NCBI GenBank assembly: GCA_916700875.1
Contig: CAKAKS010000062.1
Coordinates: forward strand, 16,582,460-16,646,459
From: Sebastes aleutianus
Lineage: Eukaryota; Chordata; Actinopteri; Perciformes; Sebastidae
Length of the DNA stretch: 64,000 nucleotides
Reading direction: 5' to 3'
In this document: one piece after another, positions 1-11,303 of the stretch
How positions within the stretch are numbered: position 1 is the first letter of the stretch
How the letters are laid out: every line of letters begins with the position of its first letter
Notes under the pieces: model-generated
What the model was told of the DNA's origin: nothing
What the model saw: the letters and a program-made list of their open reading frames with translations, nothing else
The model's database searches: none
Position numbers and translations under genes: made by a program

Positions 1-614
1 CAATAGAAAGGTTTCAGAACACACAGAGCATCGCAGATTGTTGCATATGGGGCTGTGTAGCCACAGACCGGTCAGGGTGCCCATGCTGTCCTGATGTTAT
101 CTGCCTGAATGGTCACCGAAAACATCCCTTTAATTATCTAAAAGATGATTGTAATGAACAAAAAAGTCTACTGCTGTTTACTGCAGGCACTGGGGTATAC
201 AGACGGGAAGGATGAAGGTCACAGGTGTAATTATTTCCACATATTATTACTGTATGTGTTATTAATGCTCTTTGTGCAGAGCCACCTTTTAAAACACCTA
301 ACCTCCTACACTGTTCTTTATATATGAACGTGCTGAGAATAATAATCTGTGTCTCATTTTAGTACATCTTTAAAATGTTTTTGTATCTTGCTGCCTGTTC
401 TTATTGTCCAAAAATGAGTTTCACTGTCATAATCTTAATAATTATTAAGCTTATTAAACCCCAGTAAGCACATAATCTGACCAAATTAATGACTGAAGAC
501 ATGCTATGCTCTTATTACAGCAGCTAATTCATTATAAATAAATAATAATTTGTACTTTTGTTACATGTGATTGTTTTCAGTACTGGTGCACCTCTGTTGT
601 TCAGACATACATAC

Positions 615-3600
615 CAAGATCAAAGTTGTACATGCAGTATGTCATCAGCACATCGTGCAGTAGAGTCAGTCCTGGATTGTCGTTCCCAGAGAAGAACGTA
701 TTGTGTCGGTCTGTCCTGCTGACATCTCTCTCTGTTACGACAGAACAAAGACAGTTTAAAATTTCAACATCTACTGCAGCTCTCACAGGCAGCTGACTGA
801 TACGATGAACAGATCTTGTGTGTTACGGCGGATTTCCGGGCTGACCTATCAGGCTTCTGTATCCTCTGAGGAGGGAGTTCCTCATCTCCTGCTCTTCACT
901 GACCGACTTCCACTGCACCTTCATTCTGAAGTACTCGTCCCTGCAGACACACAAAGGCGTTAAAGAGGTGGACTACCTTAAAGGAATAGTTTGACATTTT
1001 GGGAAATAGGCTCATTCGCTTTCTTGCCTACCATTATATAAACTAGAAGACTTAGAAAAGACTTTTAAGTCACACAGCTTTTAGTCACAGACTATACGAT
1101 TTTGTAAAGACTGGGGTTCTTGCAGGGTCATGATTTGCAAGACTACAACTAGATTCCTTTCGAGATTATTTGCCATCCTGCTCCTGTTGAACAATAGAGC
1201 AGAAACAGAAGCAGCTTTTGGCAGAAGAAGAGAACCGACACTTGTTCTTGTACCTCACCAGAGTCCCCTCCATGTTTACCGTCTACCCGCTTTGTTTCTT
1301 CCTGTTTTGGTGCTGGAGAGAGCATACGTATTGGTTGTTGAGTTGACAATGTTCACGTCATTGAACTTCACTATTTGCATGAGCCAAGACTAATAACTTA
1401 CGATAATATTAAACATGATTTTATTTGGAAAGTCAAGACGAGAGAAAGGCTAACTTAAGGCAGCTCGGGCTCGGAGTTTTATGACCACCTTACACCAAAC
1501 GATCGAGATCACGGGAGTGCGCCACAACTCTAGCAAAACTCATGATTTTATTCCGACATTGGAAATGTGTCTGTGACAGTGAAATCGATTGAAAAGTTGT
1601 TTGGTATAAGGCTGGCATTAGATGAGAAGATTGATACCACTCTCCCGTCTGTACGGTAAATATGAAGCTACAGCCGGTTAGCTTAGTTTAGCACAAAGAC
1701 TGCAAACAGGGGGGGAGGGGGAAGCTATCCTGGTTCTGTCTTAAAGTAACAAACTCCAACTAACACCTCTAAGGTTCACCGATATATTATTATAACACAT
1801 TATATCTCGTTTGTTTAATTCGTACAAAATCTGAAGAGCAAAAAGGAGAAGTTGTGGTTTGATGTGAGGTTTGTTGTGTGGGACTATTTCTTGGCCTCAT
1901 CTAACTCTTAGCAAGAAAAGAAAGAAGCGTATTTCCCAAAATGTGGAACTATTCCTTTAACAATCAAAAAGAGTTAGGAGAACATGCGCAGTAATAATAA
2001 CACTAACGTTTTGTAGCGCAGAATGTCCTCTCTTTCCTTGAAAGTGCTGTTCCACGGATAAAAGCCCAGGAGGAACTTCCACACCTCCTTCCTCAGGGAG
2101 GGTGTGACACCCTGCAATAGACAAGACTGGCATGAAAACCTGCACAATCTGGTAGATGGAGGGGTGAGGAAAGTAAACAACGTGTGTCTTCCACATAGGA
2201 GGTATACTGTCACTGTATTTTCTGTCTCACCCCTCTGAATACGAGCTCTCTGATCTTCTCTGGGTTCTTCACTCGCCCCTCTGGATCCAGAAACTCGTCC
2301 CATTTGTTCAGCGGTTGTCCCCTGGTTACGTTTGGTCTGGGACCAAGCTCTACCCCCTTCATGGAAGCACAGATGCAAACATTAACAACTGATTTAGATT
2401 CTTGTGTCCCTTAACATTATAACAATGTGTAATCTCTATGTATTAGACATAACTGTGTGCTCTAAATTGTTCTTTTTGTTTCCTTCTCTTACACAGTTGA
2501 TGAGTTCGAAGCCGGGCTCGTCGTCGGACTGGTGGGGCAAATTAGGATCCTGAGCATTACGTAGGTGGGCGGGCGACCCTGGAGGTCGAAGTGCCGCCTT
2601 GAAGAAATTGGTGACTTTGGAGAATCCACCAAATGTAGTGGCGTATGGGTCCTGGATAAATCTCTGTTCAGGTAGAGAGAGAACAGGATCACAAACAAGA
2701 ACAAACGTAGAGGTTATCTACTTTGAGAGAGAATAAAGCGCTACAGGAATGAGTCCTAAAACCCAGAAATCCCTCGTCTGGAAGTCAGTAGGTTTTTTGA
2801 ATGGGTTATAGTTAGATGCCAAACATAAGGTCTGTGGTTAACACAAGCTTAAAAGATTTTAACGTTTTGTTCTACGGTATAAAATACGTCAGTAAATACC
2901 CCACTTGTGAATTTTGAAGCCTTTATGTGTCTTAAAAAAGGCAGTTGCTAACAAGTGGCTAGATGAGACTACTAAACGTCATCACGCCGACTTGTCATCC
3001 ACTCTATTGCAACACGCTTGATAGAGTCCATCTACTCCCACTGTGTTTTGGACACAGCGATCATGTGCTGCGACGCTGGTAATGCTTCATTACTGAGCGG
3101 CTAAAGATAGGAGTGTGAGAGGAGGTTAGGAGTGGGATTCCGAAACAGAGTATGGGCTAGAGTGGGACTTTGATCAGTGAGTCATTGGTATTGATCAACA
3201 AGCTAACAATAAAGATTTTATGATAGAGGTAAATTACCGAAACAAGATCGGCGCCTCCATCATCGAGGAGCTGCAGCTTATCGAAGGACTGAGAGAGCGC
3301 GCCTGGGTCCTGAGGGTAGGCAAGGAAGAGCCGCCCGTCAACCGGTGACCTGATGATAACAACAGAAACCATGTGATGTTTTTCATACTTGTGTGATTTG
3401 TCAACAAATAGCTGTTTCCAGAACTGTCATGACATGAATGTTTACAGTAACAATAGGACAGAAAGTGCTGCTAGATTTAGGATGATGATGATACGTACTG
3501 GTCCAAGATGATGTAACGGTGCAGGGCCCTAAACAGCTCCCTGGTTCCTCCTCTGTGGAAGTGCAGAGCAGGCAGTGGGTGGCCCCCTCGGCTAGTCAGC

Positions 3601-5841
3601 ACCAGGAAGTTTCGCCCCAAAGAGAACCGAGCCCTCCGAAGAGAGTATAGCTCTGAGAGAGGCAGAGAGAACGACCACTGACCTGCAGGCGAAATCAGAA
3701 ACAGAAATACTTTATTGATCCGTGGGAGGAAATCGGGGCGTTATAGTTGCTCTTGTATAAACATAAAGAATGTAAGAAAATAGAAATAAAGGAGTATGTG
3801 ACATGTAAATTATGTACATAATGCTATAATATAAACACAATACATGTAAAGAAATATAAGTAAATACTAAAATCAAAAATAAGAAAATGAGAATTTAAGA
3901 AATATGAAATATGTACAAATATTTGCATTAAGACGTGCAGTATATTATAGGCAACATTTAGTCTCATACACCCTTTCTTAAGGTTACAGTTTGCCAGAAG
4001 TGACAGAAGGGTAAACTCCACCTGAGTCTTTGACTGGGACGTGTTCTCGATCTTTCTTCACTGTGCTGATAACTGCCCAGTCTGGCTCATACCCGGGGTC
4101 AAAGTTCGTATCCTCCTCCCCTCCTTCACCATCCTGATTAGTAAGATTGATGGGAATTATATCTGAGATAGTAAAAAACCTCATATGTGTTTTCATGTGT
4201 AGCAAACAGATGATCACTGACCTTTTTGGTATAGAGTACAGCAGGGGCACTGCGACCCTCATCCTCTAGCGGGCTCCACTCTAAAGCTGGCACACCGGCC
4301 TAAAACAAATGCACGTTTATAATCCCAATTTTTATTTGATTTCCCTATTTGTATCTTAACGACTCACACAGATTTGCTTACCCGTTCAACAATGCGGATG
4401 AACCCTGGGATAGTTGTGTCCTGGTTACTCCGCTTGGCATTTGTGTGGAGGTACACTCCCTCCTTCTCAAATATCAGCTGAGGAGAAAAAATGACCCACA
4501 TACATGTTAAGTAGCCAAATCAATCATACAATGCAAGCTGAAATAACTGGATGGTTCACTTTAGCTTGTGTCAGTCATGGGAACATGTTAAGTGTTGATT
4601 ATTTTCATCATCTATTTATTTATTTTATACAGGCAAAATAACACAACAGTATGATGACATGACAATATAACCCAAAAAAGAAGGAAAGGTAAAGAAAAAG
4701 GAAAATAATAAATAAATAAATATCCAGAGACAAAAAAAATAAATTACTGATCACATAAAACAAAAGAAGAATATGATTAGGCCTAAAGTAACTCATCAAA
4801 TAGCTAACCTGTGGCATGTTAGGTCATATAGCACCTTTCATACAAACATGCAGCCTTAAGTGCTTCACATAAAACCCCCAGAAATAAACAATAATAAATA
4901 AAAGTTTGCAAGACTAAAAAATAATAAAACAATAAAAGTTAAAAATCAATAAATAAAAGTCAAAAGTCAATGAAAAAAAAAAAAACCAGGGATAAAAATA
5001 TAATATAAAAAACTGTGATTATCATTTTTTTCTGCCACAGCCTAAGAAATGGCTTTTGTCCAACCAGAAATATTCAGTGTACTATCATATATGACAAAGA
5101 AAAGCAGCACATCTGCACATTTAAGCAGTGAAGCTTAAAGGATTGATTTTTTTTTAGGATGGACTCTGGCCAGATTGGCTTGTGTATATAGAGGTATATA
5201 GAGCCTATATTGAACACCCTGTTCCTGCCTTTTAATAGAGATGTTGTGAATGAGGAAATAGAGTGATTTAATATGACATCTGTGTTTCTTTTGTTTGTTT
5301 GTATTGGTGTTACAGTGATGTTATATGGCTCGACGACTATCTAAATATTGTACATTTAAATCAGGTCATCTTAACGTCACATAAAACAAAAGAAGAATAT
5401 GATTAGGCCTAAAATAACTCATCAAATAGCTAACATATGGCAGGTAAACAAAACCACACAACAACAAAGAGCTTGTTAATGACAGAAGCAGATCACATGA
5501 TTACAGGTCTGTCAGGTCAGACGGTGAAGACGGAAACAGAAAACACTTTACTATGATGACCCAGTATCGACTGACTTAGCTGGCACATTGTAATAATGTC
5601 CTTATGGTTATAGATAGATACATCTGTCTGCTACACAACAGATGACAACATGTTATTGAGGAGCTAGAGACAGCTAGCTATTAACAATAAGCTAACAGGG
5701 ACAGCAATCTCGACTAGTTTCACACAAAATGTCACAGTCAAAAGGAAGGGAGGTTGTCAACAATCATACTGTTAAATGTCGACATTAAAAGTGTTGTAAT
5801 TAACTAGTAAATACCTTATAATCCGGAACGTTTTGCTCCAT
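615..5841 (-). CDS. tbc1d17: TBC1D17, Rab GTPase-activating protein (5' eleven coding exons, gene runs off left edge)
   Basis: Coding exons, in transcript order: 5841-5815, 4477-4382, 4299-4222, 4133-4022, 3682-3499, 3349-3238, 2663-2493, 2356-2231, 2111-2008, 940-846, 731-615. Every junction has AG/GT borders and the phases agree throughout, giving 407 complete codons. The start MEQNVPDYK is the first ATG of the frame and sits just below a CpG promoter. The N-terminal Rab-binding region (about residues 10-300) contains FDPGYEPDWAVISTV at 78-92, which I recall as identical in mammalian TBC1D17 and which separates it from TBC1D15. The TBC domain begins near 300 (VTPSLRKEVWKFLLG). The catalytic IxxDxxR finger is I368-D371-R374 in IERDVSR. 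The second finger (YxQ) and the C-terminus lie beyond the window. Known family role: stimulates GTP hydrolysis by Rab GTPases in endosomal and autophagic traffic. No frameshift or stop is seen. Exon 8's acceptor (2357) has a weak pyrimidine tract. Confidence 0.95.
978..1960. mobile_element. TTAA-flanked inverted-repeat element filling tbc1d17 intron 9
   Basis: The left end TTAAAGGAATAGTTTGACAT is mirrored by the right end, which finishes ATTCCTTTAA. About 40 bases of each end pair imperfectly (GGGAAATAGGCTCATTCGCT against AAGCGTATTTCCC on the other side). TTAA stands at both outer edges, as in piggyBac-type insertion. No transposase frame is present, so it is non-autonomous. It makes up about 980 of the 1067 bases of this intron. 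Confidence 0.65.
2751..2990 (+). repeat. Dispersed repeat A, copy 1 (tbc1d17 intron 6)
   Basis: Starts GAGTCCTAAAACCCAGAAAT and ends near ATCACGCCGA. The same text recurs, diverged, at 54113-54626, where a second element interrupts it. The class is unknown. No coding frame is shared by the two copies. Confidence 0.6.
3705..3960 (-). repeat. LINE/SINE-type tail fragment in tbc1d17 intron 4
   Basis: Contains CTTTATTGATCCGTGGGAGG followed by AT-rich sequence. It resembles the stretches at 8787 (CCTTTATTAGTCCCGCAGTG) and 38281 (CTTTATTAATCCCCGGAGGG), which are typical teleost retroposon ends. Only the conserved end is recognisable. Confidence 0.45.
4751..4808 (+). repeat. 58-bp direct repeat, left copy
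   Basis: Matches 5377-5434 at 57 of 58 positions (one G/A difference). The two copies lie in tbc1d17 intron 1 and bracket 568 bases that include a dispersed repeat (4824-5010). Confidence 0.75.
4824..5010 (+). repeat. Dispersed retroposon-like repeat, short copy
   Basis: Starts TCATATAGCACCTTTCATAC and runs on closely matched to 7226-7420. The longer copy continues past the point where this one stops, so this one is probably truncated. Confidence 0.6.
5377..5434 (+). repeat. 58-bp direct repeat, right copy
   Basis: Partner of 4751-4808. The shared text begins TCACATAAAACAAAAGAAGA and ends AAATAGCTAAC. Confidence 0.75.
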
Positions 5842-5950
5842 TTTTCCGTCACCTCTGGCTCGACTTCGATTTTCCAAAATAAATGTTACGTCATACTTCC
5901 TGATTATGGAAAGCCCCGCCCCCAAATGGGACGTCATGAGCCAATCAGAG
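5842..5950 (-). promoter_or_regulatory. tbc1d17 core promoter, TATA-less, with CRE-like, GC and CCAAT boxes
   Basis: Directly upstream of the tbc1d17 start are TTACGTCA (5886-5893), an ETS-type ACTTCC (5895-5900), CCCCGCCCCC (5914-5923), GACGTCA (5930-5936) and CCAAT (5941-5945). This is the composition of a housekeeping promoter. The 5'UTR must be very short if all of these boxes are upstream of the transcription start. The assignment rests on motifs and position only. Confidence 0.5.
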
Positions 5951-6089
5951 TGTAGGACAGAATACTGCTTTTGTCTTCTTTTAATTTTCTCTTTATAATG
6001 AAATTGTATTATTTTTTCACAGTAATTTTAACATGTTCATCAAAATAATAATAATAATAATAATAATACAAAATTAAAAACAAACGAAC

Positions 6090-6450
6090 ATGATCATGGA
6101 TGCTGCCTGTCTATACGTGCTGTCTGTCTGCATCCCTGAATGTGATTGTACTGATGTTTATTGTATGTTTCGATTATATGTGCTGTCTCTGCATGATTGT
6201 ACTGATGTTTTACTGTTTTCTTTTATCTTTATTGATCTATCTTGTTTCTTCTCTGTCTTAACTCTTTCCTTTTAATCAATGTGCTGTAATGTATTGTTCT
6301 TTTTAGGGTGCCTATTGTCATCGGGCCGGGGACTACAGCTGGATATTAGCCATGTCGGCAAAAGCTGCCCTTTTTACTGTTATTGCTACAGTCAATTAAT
6401 TGGGATTGTCCACGATATAATAAACTAATAAACTAAACTAAACTAAACTA
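6090..6450 (+). repeat. Probable LINE 3' tail between tbc1d17 and akt1s1
   Basis: Low-complexity T-rich text leads to GGGACTACAGCTGGATATTA and a tandem ATAATAAACTAATAAACTAA tail. This is the form of many fish LINE 3' ends. No reverse-transcriptase frame remains. The 61-codon frame inside it is not regarded as a gene. Confidence 0.4.
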
Positions 6451-6531
6451 AACAAATACTAAATTAAATAAAAAAAAATAAGGGAGGAAAAAAACAAACA
6501 CACACATTATTCATAGAAAGATACATTTTAT

Positions 6532-6574
<43 letters not shown>

Positions 6575-6640
6575 GATAGATAGATAGTAACTTTATTAAT
6601 CTCGAGGGAAATTCAAGTTTACAGCATCACAGTTCCATAA
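6532..6640 (-). repeat. (TAGA)n microsatellite joined to a retroposon end
   Basis: A TAGA tetranucleotide run (6532-6588) is followed by TAACTTTATTAATCTCGAGG and AAATTCAAG. The reverse complement of this arrangement appears at 9350-9645, so these are two copies of one retroposon 3' end with its own tetranucleotide tail, in opposite orientation. Confidence 0.65.
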
Positions 6641-7225
6641 TGAAAAACATGTTAGTAAAAAGGCAGTAAAAAAGTTAGTAATGCAAATTACAAAAAAATA
6701 TACCAGATATAAAAATACAAGAAGATGAAGAAAATTGTTAAAACTGAATATAGTGCAGGGTAACAGCTGTGATACAAGACTATTAAAAAGGTGAAGATAG
6801 TGCAGAAGAGACTGTTAAAAATGAATATACTGCAGGGTAACTCCAGTAGCTTAGTCTATGCTTAGTCTATGCACACATGTGCACACTGTTCCTAAGGCAC
6901 TATTGTTTACATGCAAATCATTCATAAAGTGAATGGTAGAAGGGCCTCTTCCAGTCCATTGTGCCACATCCTCTTTGAATTAAGTCACTTAGATCATTGG
7001 GTAAGTGATTTCTCGGTGGCTGTCATACATGTATAGAGCTGCACTCATTCCCTTTTTTTGGGGCAATTTTAAAGATATAAATATGTATTTTTTGTCTTTT
7101 TTATTTTTTTAAAAGGCCATAATATGATAGTAAACTACACTTAGACATGGCTTTTGACAGATATTGTAGTAATATTAGTTTCTGGTAGTTTTTGTTTACT
7201 TTCGTTTAGCCACTTACATTTATTT

Positions 7226-7775
7226 TGACAACTCATATAGCACCTTTCATACAAACATGCAGCCTTAAATGCTTCACATAAAACCCCCAGAAAATAAACA
7301 ATAATAAATAAAAGTTTGCAAGACTAAAAATTCATAAAACAATAAAAGTTAAAAATCAATAAATAAAAGTCAAAAGTCAATGAAAAAAATAAACACCAGG
7401 GATAAAAAATAATATAAAAAACAGTGATTAAAGCTTAAAAACTAGGCTATAACATTATTCCAAATTAAAAGCCATATTACAAAGATAGGTCTTTAATTTC
7501 CTATTAGAAATACAGAGAAAGCTTGCCATTCTAATATCTAGAAGCAGTGAGTTCCACAGTTTAGGGGCATATAAACTGAAGGCACTCTCATGTCACCGGT
7601 ACTTTTATGGGACAAATAAAGAACATTTAAAAGAAAAGCGGTGGATGACCTTAGTGATCTGGCTGGAACATAAAATAAAATAAAATCACTGATGTAGTGA
7701 GGAGCACAGTCATTTAAAGCTTTATAAACAAGTAAAGGAAATCAACTCTAAAAGATACAGAAGCATATCACATAC
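7226..7775 (+). repeat. Dispersed retroposon-like repeat, long copy
   Basis: Shares its first 190 bases with 4824-5010 and continues through GAGTTCCACAGTTTAGGGGC and CATTTAAAGCTTTATAAACA, phrases common in teleost dispersed repeats. No intact frame is present. Confidence 0.55.
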
Positions 7776-8404
7776 AGTGTGGCTATTTATTTTATATATT
7801 ATATGGAAAATTGTGTTGGTTTAAAATCAGAATCAGGTTTATTGTCAATTTACCTTGATGTTTTGGTGCATAACAATAAACATAATATATATGTTTACAA
7901 TATATATATATAATTTTATCATCCTGATTGTTTATATTGTAATTGCATTATGTTGGTTACTCTGACACATGACATCTATTACATGTCTGTATGTCCAGTA
8001 CAGATTATAAAGCCCCTTGAGGCAAATTTGTGATATTGGGATATGTAAATAAAATGTACCTGATTTAAGAGAAAATATAAAATAAAAAGCATTCCCTGCA
8101 AAAGTCAAGAAACATATATAGAAAATAGGAAAGATACAATAAAAATATGAACAATACATCTGTTTTAAAACGAAAGAAGTGGAAAATAATATTGCACAGT
8201 GAGAATGAAAAGAAATTCCACCTGAAAATATCAGGTTATTATTAGTTTTTGGTGTGTAAGTGGTCTACTGGATGCAGTGCTGGCTGTGGAGTCTGACAGC
8301 TGCAGGAAGGAATGTAGCCTAATAGAGATAATACAACACAATAATGATAGAAACATAAATATTGAAAAAAAAAAACAATATTCGAGCCACATGACACTTT
8401 AAAT

Positions 8405-8640
8405 ACCATTCCCACGTGACATGTGAGCAGCAGCTGGTAGGTGGGCTTTAGGTGAGGAGGAGAAGGAGGTTGGGCGTACACGTGCACGAGAACAAGGCGG
8501 GTACGAGCCCGCCCACAGAGCTCTGTCACGTGTTCAACGTGCGTTCAATTGGAAGTCAAGTAAACAGGTGACGTCAGAGCTTAGTCAAGTTAGCCGGAGC
8601 TAATGAAAACAAAACCGGATGAGAGCTGACGTCATTAGCC
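8405..8640 (+). promoter_or_regulatory. CpG-rich regulatory cluster with two perfect CREs and two CACGTG E-boxes
   Basis: CACGTG occurs at 8413-8418 and 8527-8532, CAGCTG at 8431-8436, and palindromic TGACGTCA at 8569-8576 and 8627-8634. The region is more GC-rich than its AT-rich surroundings and lies between the divergent tbc1d17 and akt1s1 genes. It could be an upstream promoter or enhancer of akt1s1. No transcript evidence can be seen from sequence. Confidence 0.45.
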
Positions 8641-8786
8641 TTCAAAAATAATTTTGTCACATGTTAAACTCAGTGCATTTTACGATTCATTAACTACATG
8701 CTTGAGTCATAGATGATGAAGAAAAAATGTGAGTGCTGCCACTGGGTCAGGAAACTCAGTGTTTGAAATGTTGAAGTAAAAAAAAG

Positions 8787-9075
8787 ATAAGATAAGATAA
8801 GATATTCCTTTATTAGTCCCGCAGTGGGGAAATTTGCAGTGTACAGCAGCAACAGGGTATAGTGCAAAAAACAAGATGCATCAGCTAACACAGTAAAAAA
8901 GAGCTAAACAAAGTGTAACAAAATATGAACCATTTAAATAGAAGGAAGTATACAAAATAGGAGCAGTACAGTATTGACAATAAACAGACTATTAACAAAA
9001 TTGCACAAGTGGAAAATCATATTGCACAGTGAGAATGAATGAATGAATGAAATTCCACCTGAAAATATCAGGTTA
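8787..9075 (-). repeat. Retroposon end with GATAA run
   Basis: GATAAGATAAGATAAGATAT leads into CCTTTATTAGTCCCGCAGTG. Bases 9009-9075 repeat 8179-8240 (TATTGCACAGTGAGAATGAA and CACCTGAAAATATCAGGTTA), so a second repeat unit is also duplicated here. Confidence 0.5.
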
Positions 9076-9115
9076 TTGTCAAAACAGGTGCTCTTCAAGG
9101 ATGGGGCAAGTAGTT

Positions 9116-9336
9116 AAATAAAAATAAAGAACAGTGACTGTCCAGCTTACTTTGAAAGGAAGTCCTTGGTATAGGATGGCAGTCTGGAAAATATCCCGAG
9201 GCACTCTGATTGTGAATCAAAATCCTTTTATTCAGACATGGATAACACCCATGGGTGTTATGCCTCAGCTATTTTCCAGACTGACATCATATACTAAGGA
9301 CATCTTTTCAAAGTGAGCTGGCTTTATTTTTATTTG
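9116..9336. repeat. Foldback (hairpin) element
   Basis: The left arm (9116-9211) and right arm (about 9252-9336) are imperfect inverted copies. CCAGCTTACTTTGAAAGG and GCAGTCTGGAAAATA on the left answer TTTTCCAGACTG and CAAAGTGAGCTGG on the right. The outer edges are AAATAAAAATAAAG and CTTTATTTTTATTT. Between the arms lies the perfect 20-base palindrome ATAACACCCATGGGTGTTAT. Confidence 0.7.
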
Positions 9337-9349
9337 ATTATTATTATGT

Positions 9350-9408
9350 TTTGCACTATGGAACTGTGATGCTGGAAACTTGAATTTCCCTCGGTATCAA
9401 TAAAGTTA

Positions 9409-9459
<51 letters not shown>

Positions 9460-9460
9460 A

Positions 9461-9493
<33 letters not shown>

Positions 9494-9516
9494 CATCTAT
9501 CTATCTATCTATCTAA

Positions 9517-9549
<33 letters not shown>

Positions 9550-9550
9550 C

Positions 9551-9583
<33 letters not shown>

Positions 9584-9600
9584 ACTATCTATCTATCTAA

Positions 9601-9645
<45 letters not shown>
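9350..9645 (+). repeat. Retroposon end with long (CTAT)n microsatellite
   Basis: ACTATGGAACTGTGATGCTG and CTTGAATTTCCCTCGGTATC lead into a CTAT run of about 230 bases with a few CTAA and CCAT variants (9411-9645). It is the inverted partner of 6532-6640. Confidence 0.75.
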
Positions 9646-9849
9646 CAATTGAACACTGTTTACATTTTTGCCAATTATTGAACTACATAATTCTTTCCAG
9701 GAAACTTTTGGGGAAATAAATCTGAAATGTATTTATAGATGCCTGCTGAGAGCAGAACATATCCTATTTGACCGTCGCTTTGGACATAAAAACAAAGCTT
9801 GACCACATATTCCTCATTTCACATAAAGCTTTTGTATCATTTGACACGG

Positions 9850-11303
9850 CTTTTATTTTGAAATTCTTCGCCGGGTAGGCCGTTATTAATCCCTGCGAGC
9901 TTGCTGCTTGGTGTTTAGAGTCTAGCTAGGGGAGAGAAACCGTGGGAGAATGTAGAATACGTATGACACAAAAAGAAGTAAAGTTTAGGATTGATAAACA
10001 TCTGGCAACGTGGAAGAAAAGAAACTGAACAGGTGAGTGAACGTCTCACCTGGTTTCTGTCATTTATACTTGCTCGTCTCGGCTGCTGCTAAAGAATGAA
10101 AAATGGAGGTGAAAATGTGGTTCCATCATGAGGAGGCTGCTGCACACAAACAACTGAATCAACAACAAGATCAACAACAACAGCTGCCACAGGAACCGTG
10201 CAGGGAAAAGTCCCTAGCATGTAAAACGATGCAGAAAGGATTGCAAAGATGTCAGTAAATGGGATCAATAGAGAGCAGTCATTATGAAGCTACAGCAGCA
10301 GCTAACCTTACAGTAGCTACAGCAGCATTAGTTAGCAGAGATTGGTGTCAAGCAGCTCATGGAGGTGGCTGCGACAATCTGACAGATTACTGTAAGCAGG
10401 TTGCTTTTATGTGTTTATCTGCACATATTTAGATGTGCAATGTCTCTCAATGCATACATCTTTTCTATAGAAGAACATTTTACAATGATATGTAATGCCA
10501 TTTTGTGTATTCCTTACATGTTTCTTGTTCCTAGCTGTTATTTCTAATCTGTCTAAGTCCATTGAGAGAGATGCATAAAACCAGAGTCATGTAGGCAAGG
10601 CCAGGCAAGGCAGGGCAGCTTTATTTGTTTAGCACATTTCAGCAACAGGGCAATTCAAAGTGCTTTACATAAACATTCAAGGACATTGCAACAAAGTGCA
10701 AAAGAACATTAAGACATAATTAAAACAGTTATAAAAACATTAAAGATTAGAAAATAAAAACAAGCTAAAAATAAAAGCTAAAATAGAATATAACACACAA
10801 GAGTAACAAGCTCTAGTGCAGTATAAGATCATGTATGTACTTGGCAAATAAAGATGATTCTGATTTTCGTAATTTTACACCTTGATTTTTTTTTTTTTTT
10901 TTTAATGTTTTTACAGGTATCACCAGCAACTTGGCAACATCTCTTCTCTCCCCTGGCTCTCCAGTGTGTTAGGACACCGCCCAACATATCATCATATCTT
11001 TAAGTCACTCAGTGCCTCTCTACCTGATAAAGATCATTATTTTCCCCCTGCATCTTCACCAGTGCTAAAACTACCACCAGCAGGACAGAAGAAACACAGT
11101 GATTTTTCAACATTTTGAGCAAAGTCAGATACACCGCAGCTACCAAAGTTACCTGTTAATACTGTATTACGTTTGGTGCCCCCCAAAATCCAACTTTACC
11201 CAAGCTTTTAAACCTCAGAACTCTTCATCATTCATCAGCATTACTCAGTTCTTTCATCAGGTCGGTCCATTTTAGAAAGCTGCAAACACTACTTCGCACC
11301 ATT
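9850..11303 (+). other. akt1s1: Probable 5'UTR exons of akt1s1 and intervening intron
   Basis: A donor AACAG/GTGAGT stands at 10032/10033, and an acceptor with an 18-T tract, TTTTTACAG/GTATC, at 10916/10917. Joined, they would give a non-coding first exon (start unknown, about 9850) and a second exon whose 5' part (10917-11303) is untranslated. The intron contains retroposon fragments (10600-10866). Inferred from splice signals only. Confidence 0.45.

Noticed and set aside
1..600. Search for the next tbc1d17 exon (with the YxQ finger)
   Set aside because: No AG-bordered sequence encoding YVQGM or similar was found on the minus strand, so the exon must lie to the left of the window.
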